64,000 nt of DNA from Caloranaerobacter sp050286925 (GTDB lineage Bacteria > Bacillota > Clostridia > Tissierellales > Thermohalobacteraceae), in contig NZ_JBFWFX010000003.1 in assembly GCF_050286925.1 (NCBI RefSeq), positions 124,001 to 188,000 on the forward strand. The letters run 5' to 3'. Each line of letters begins with the position of its first letter. Position 1 is the first letter of the stretch. The notes beneath the pieces are model-generated. The model ran no database searches, was not told the origin of the DNA, and saw only the letters and a program-made list of their open reading frames with translations. Both the position numbers and the translations under genes were made by a program. Shown piece by piece: positions 63,829-64,000 of the stretch.

Positions 63829-64000
63829 ATGATGAAAAAAAGAAAAGTACCACTTAGAAAATGTGTTGGATGTAATGAACAAAAACCTAAAAAAGAACTG
63901 GTTAGGATTGTAAAAAACAAAGAAGGCGTTGTTAGTGTAGATTTGACAGGAAAGGCCAATGGTAGAGGAGCTTATATATGTAGAAATATAGATTGTTTAG
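63829..64000 (+). CDS. rnpM: RnpM/YlxR family RNA-binding protein, 5' part
   Basis: Cut by the window end; about 57 residues seen. It starts MMKKRKVPLRKCVGCNEQKP and shows KKELVRIVKNKEGVV and GRGAYICRN, the YlxR signature. The family lies between nusA and an L7Ae-type gene upstream of infB. GGGGTGG precedes the double ATG. In Bacillus it was reported to modulate RNase P; the full length here is unknown. Confidence 0.93.
   Translation, partial: MMKKRKVPLRKCVGCNEQKPKKELVRIVKNKEGVVSVDLTGKANGRGAYICRNIDCL

Noticed and set aside
1..64000. Mobile elements, prophage, CRISPR arrays, tRNA or rRNA genes
   Set aside because: No transposase, integrase, spaced direct repeats or cloverleaf-like segments were seen; synteny and base composition are even throughout.

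Overview
The window is a compact, AT-rich stretch (roughly 30% G+C by eye) with every recognisable gene on the + strand. Gene order follows the Bacillus subtilis ffh-rpsP-...-fla/che-...-nusA block almost gene for gene. The low G+C, many TTG/GTG starts and strong AGGAGG-type ribosome binding sites point to a Gram-positive Firmicute. MotAB, FlbD and a TIGR02530-type protein inside the flagellar operon, a short EF-Ts and a FapA-domain gene after sigD fit a motile member of the Clostridia (Tissierellales or Thermoanaerobacter-like). The exact genus cannot be read from the sequence.

Layout. Bases 1-4884: translation and RNA housekeeping (ffh 3' part, rpsP, khpA, rimM, trmD, rplS, rbgA, rnhB). 4871-6877: a ylqG-ylqH pair that looks like stand-alone FliK-like and FlhB-C-terminal-like proteins, then yraN. 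7140-9795: comM and dprA, which handle incoming DNA. 9860-16062: topA, trmFO, hslV, hslU, codY, closed by a strong terminator. 16408-48368: one long flagellar/chemotaxis operon. Its order is rod and basal body (flgB, flgC, fliE, fliF), C-ring and export ATPase (fliG, fliH, fliI, fliJ), hook (motE-like, fliK, flgD, flgE), stator (flbD, motA, motB, fliL), switch (fliM, fliY, cheY), export gate (fliO, fliP, fliQ, fliR, flhB, flhA), placement (flhF, flhG), a PilZ c-di-GMP receptor, chemotaxis (cheB, cheA, cheW, cheC, cheD), sigD, and a tail of FapA-domain, small disordered and SwrB-like genes. 48526-51545: rpsB, tsf, pyrH, frr and a small ORF. 51599-56446: undecaprenyl, phospholipid and isoprenoid genes (uppS, cdsA, dxr, rseP, ispG). 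56466-57783: a glycosyltransferase and an MgtC-like membrane protein. 57807-64000: polC, then the start of the nusA operon (rimP, nusA, rnpM cut by the window edge).

I found no mobile element, CRISPR array, tRNA, rRNA or clearly foreign island. The less explained material is regulatory or paralogous: hairpins on both sides of flgE, a structured 16117-16215 segment between codY and flgB with a CodY-box-like sequence over a possible fla/che promoter, hairpin leaders before rplS, rpsB and rimP-nusA, competing hairpins between rpsB and tsf, inverted repeats around a comM promoter, an in-frame 18-bp repeat in polC, and the ylqG-ylqH pair. No undescribed multi-gene system is evident. All structures were found by eye, without folding or database searches.
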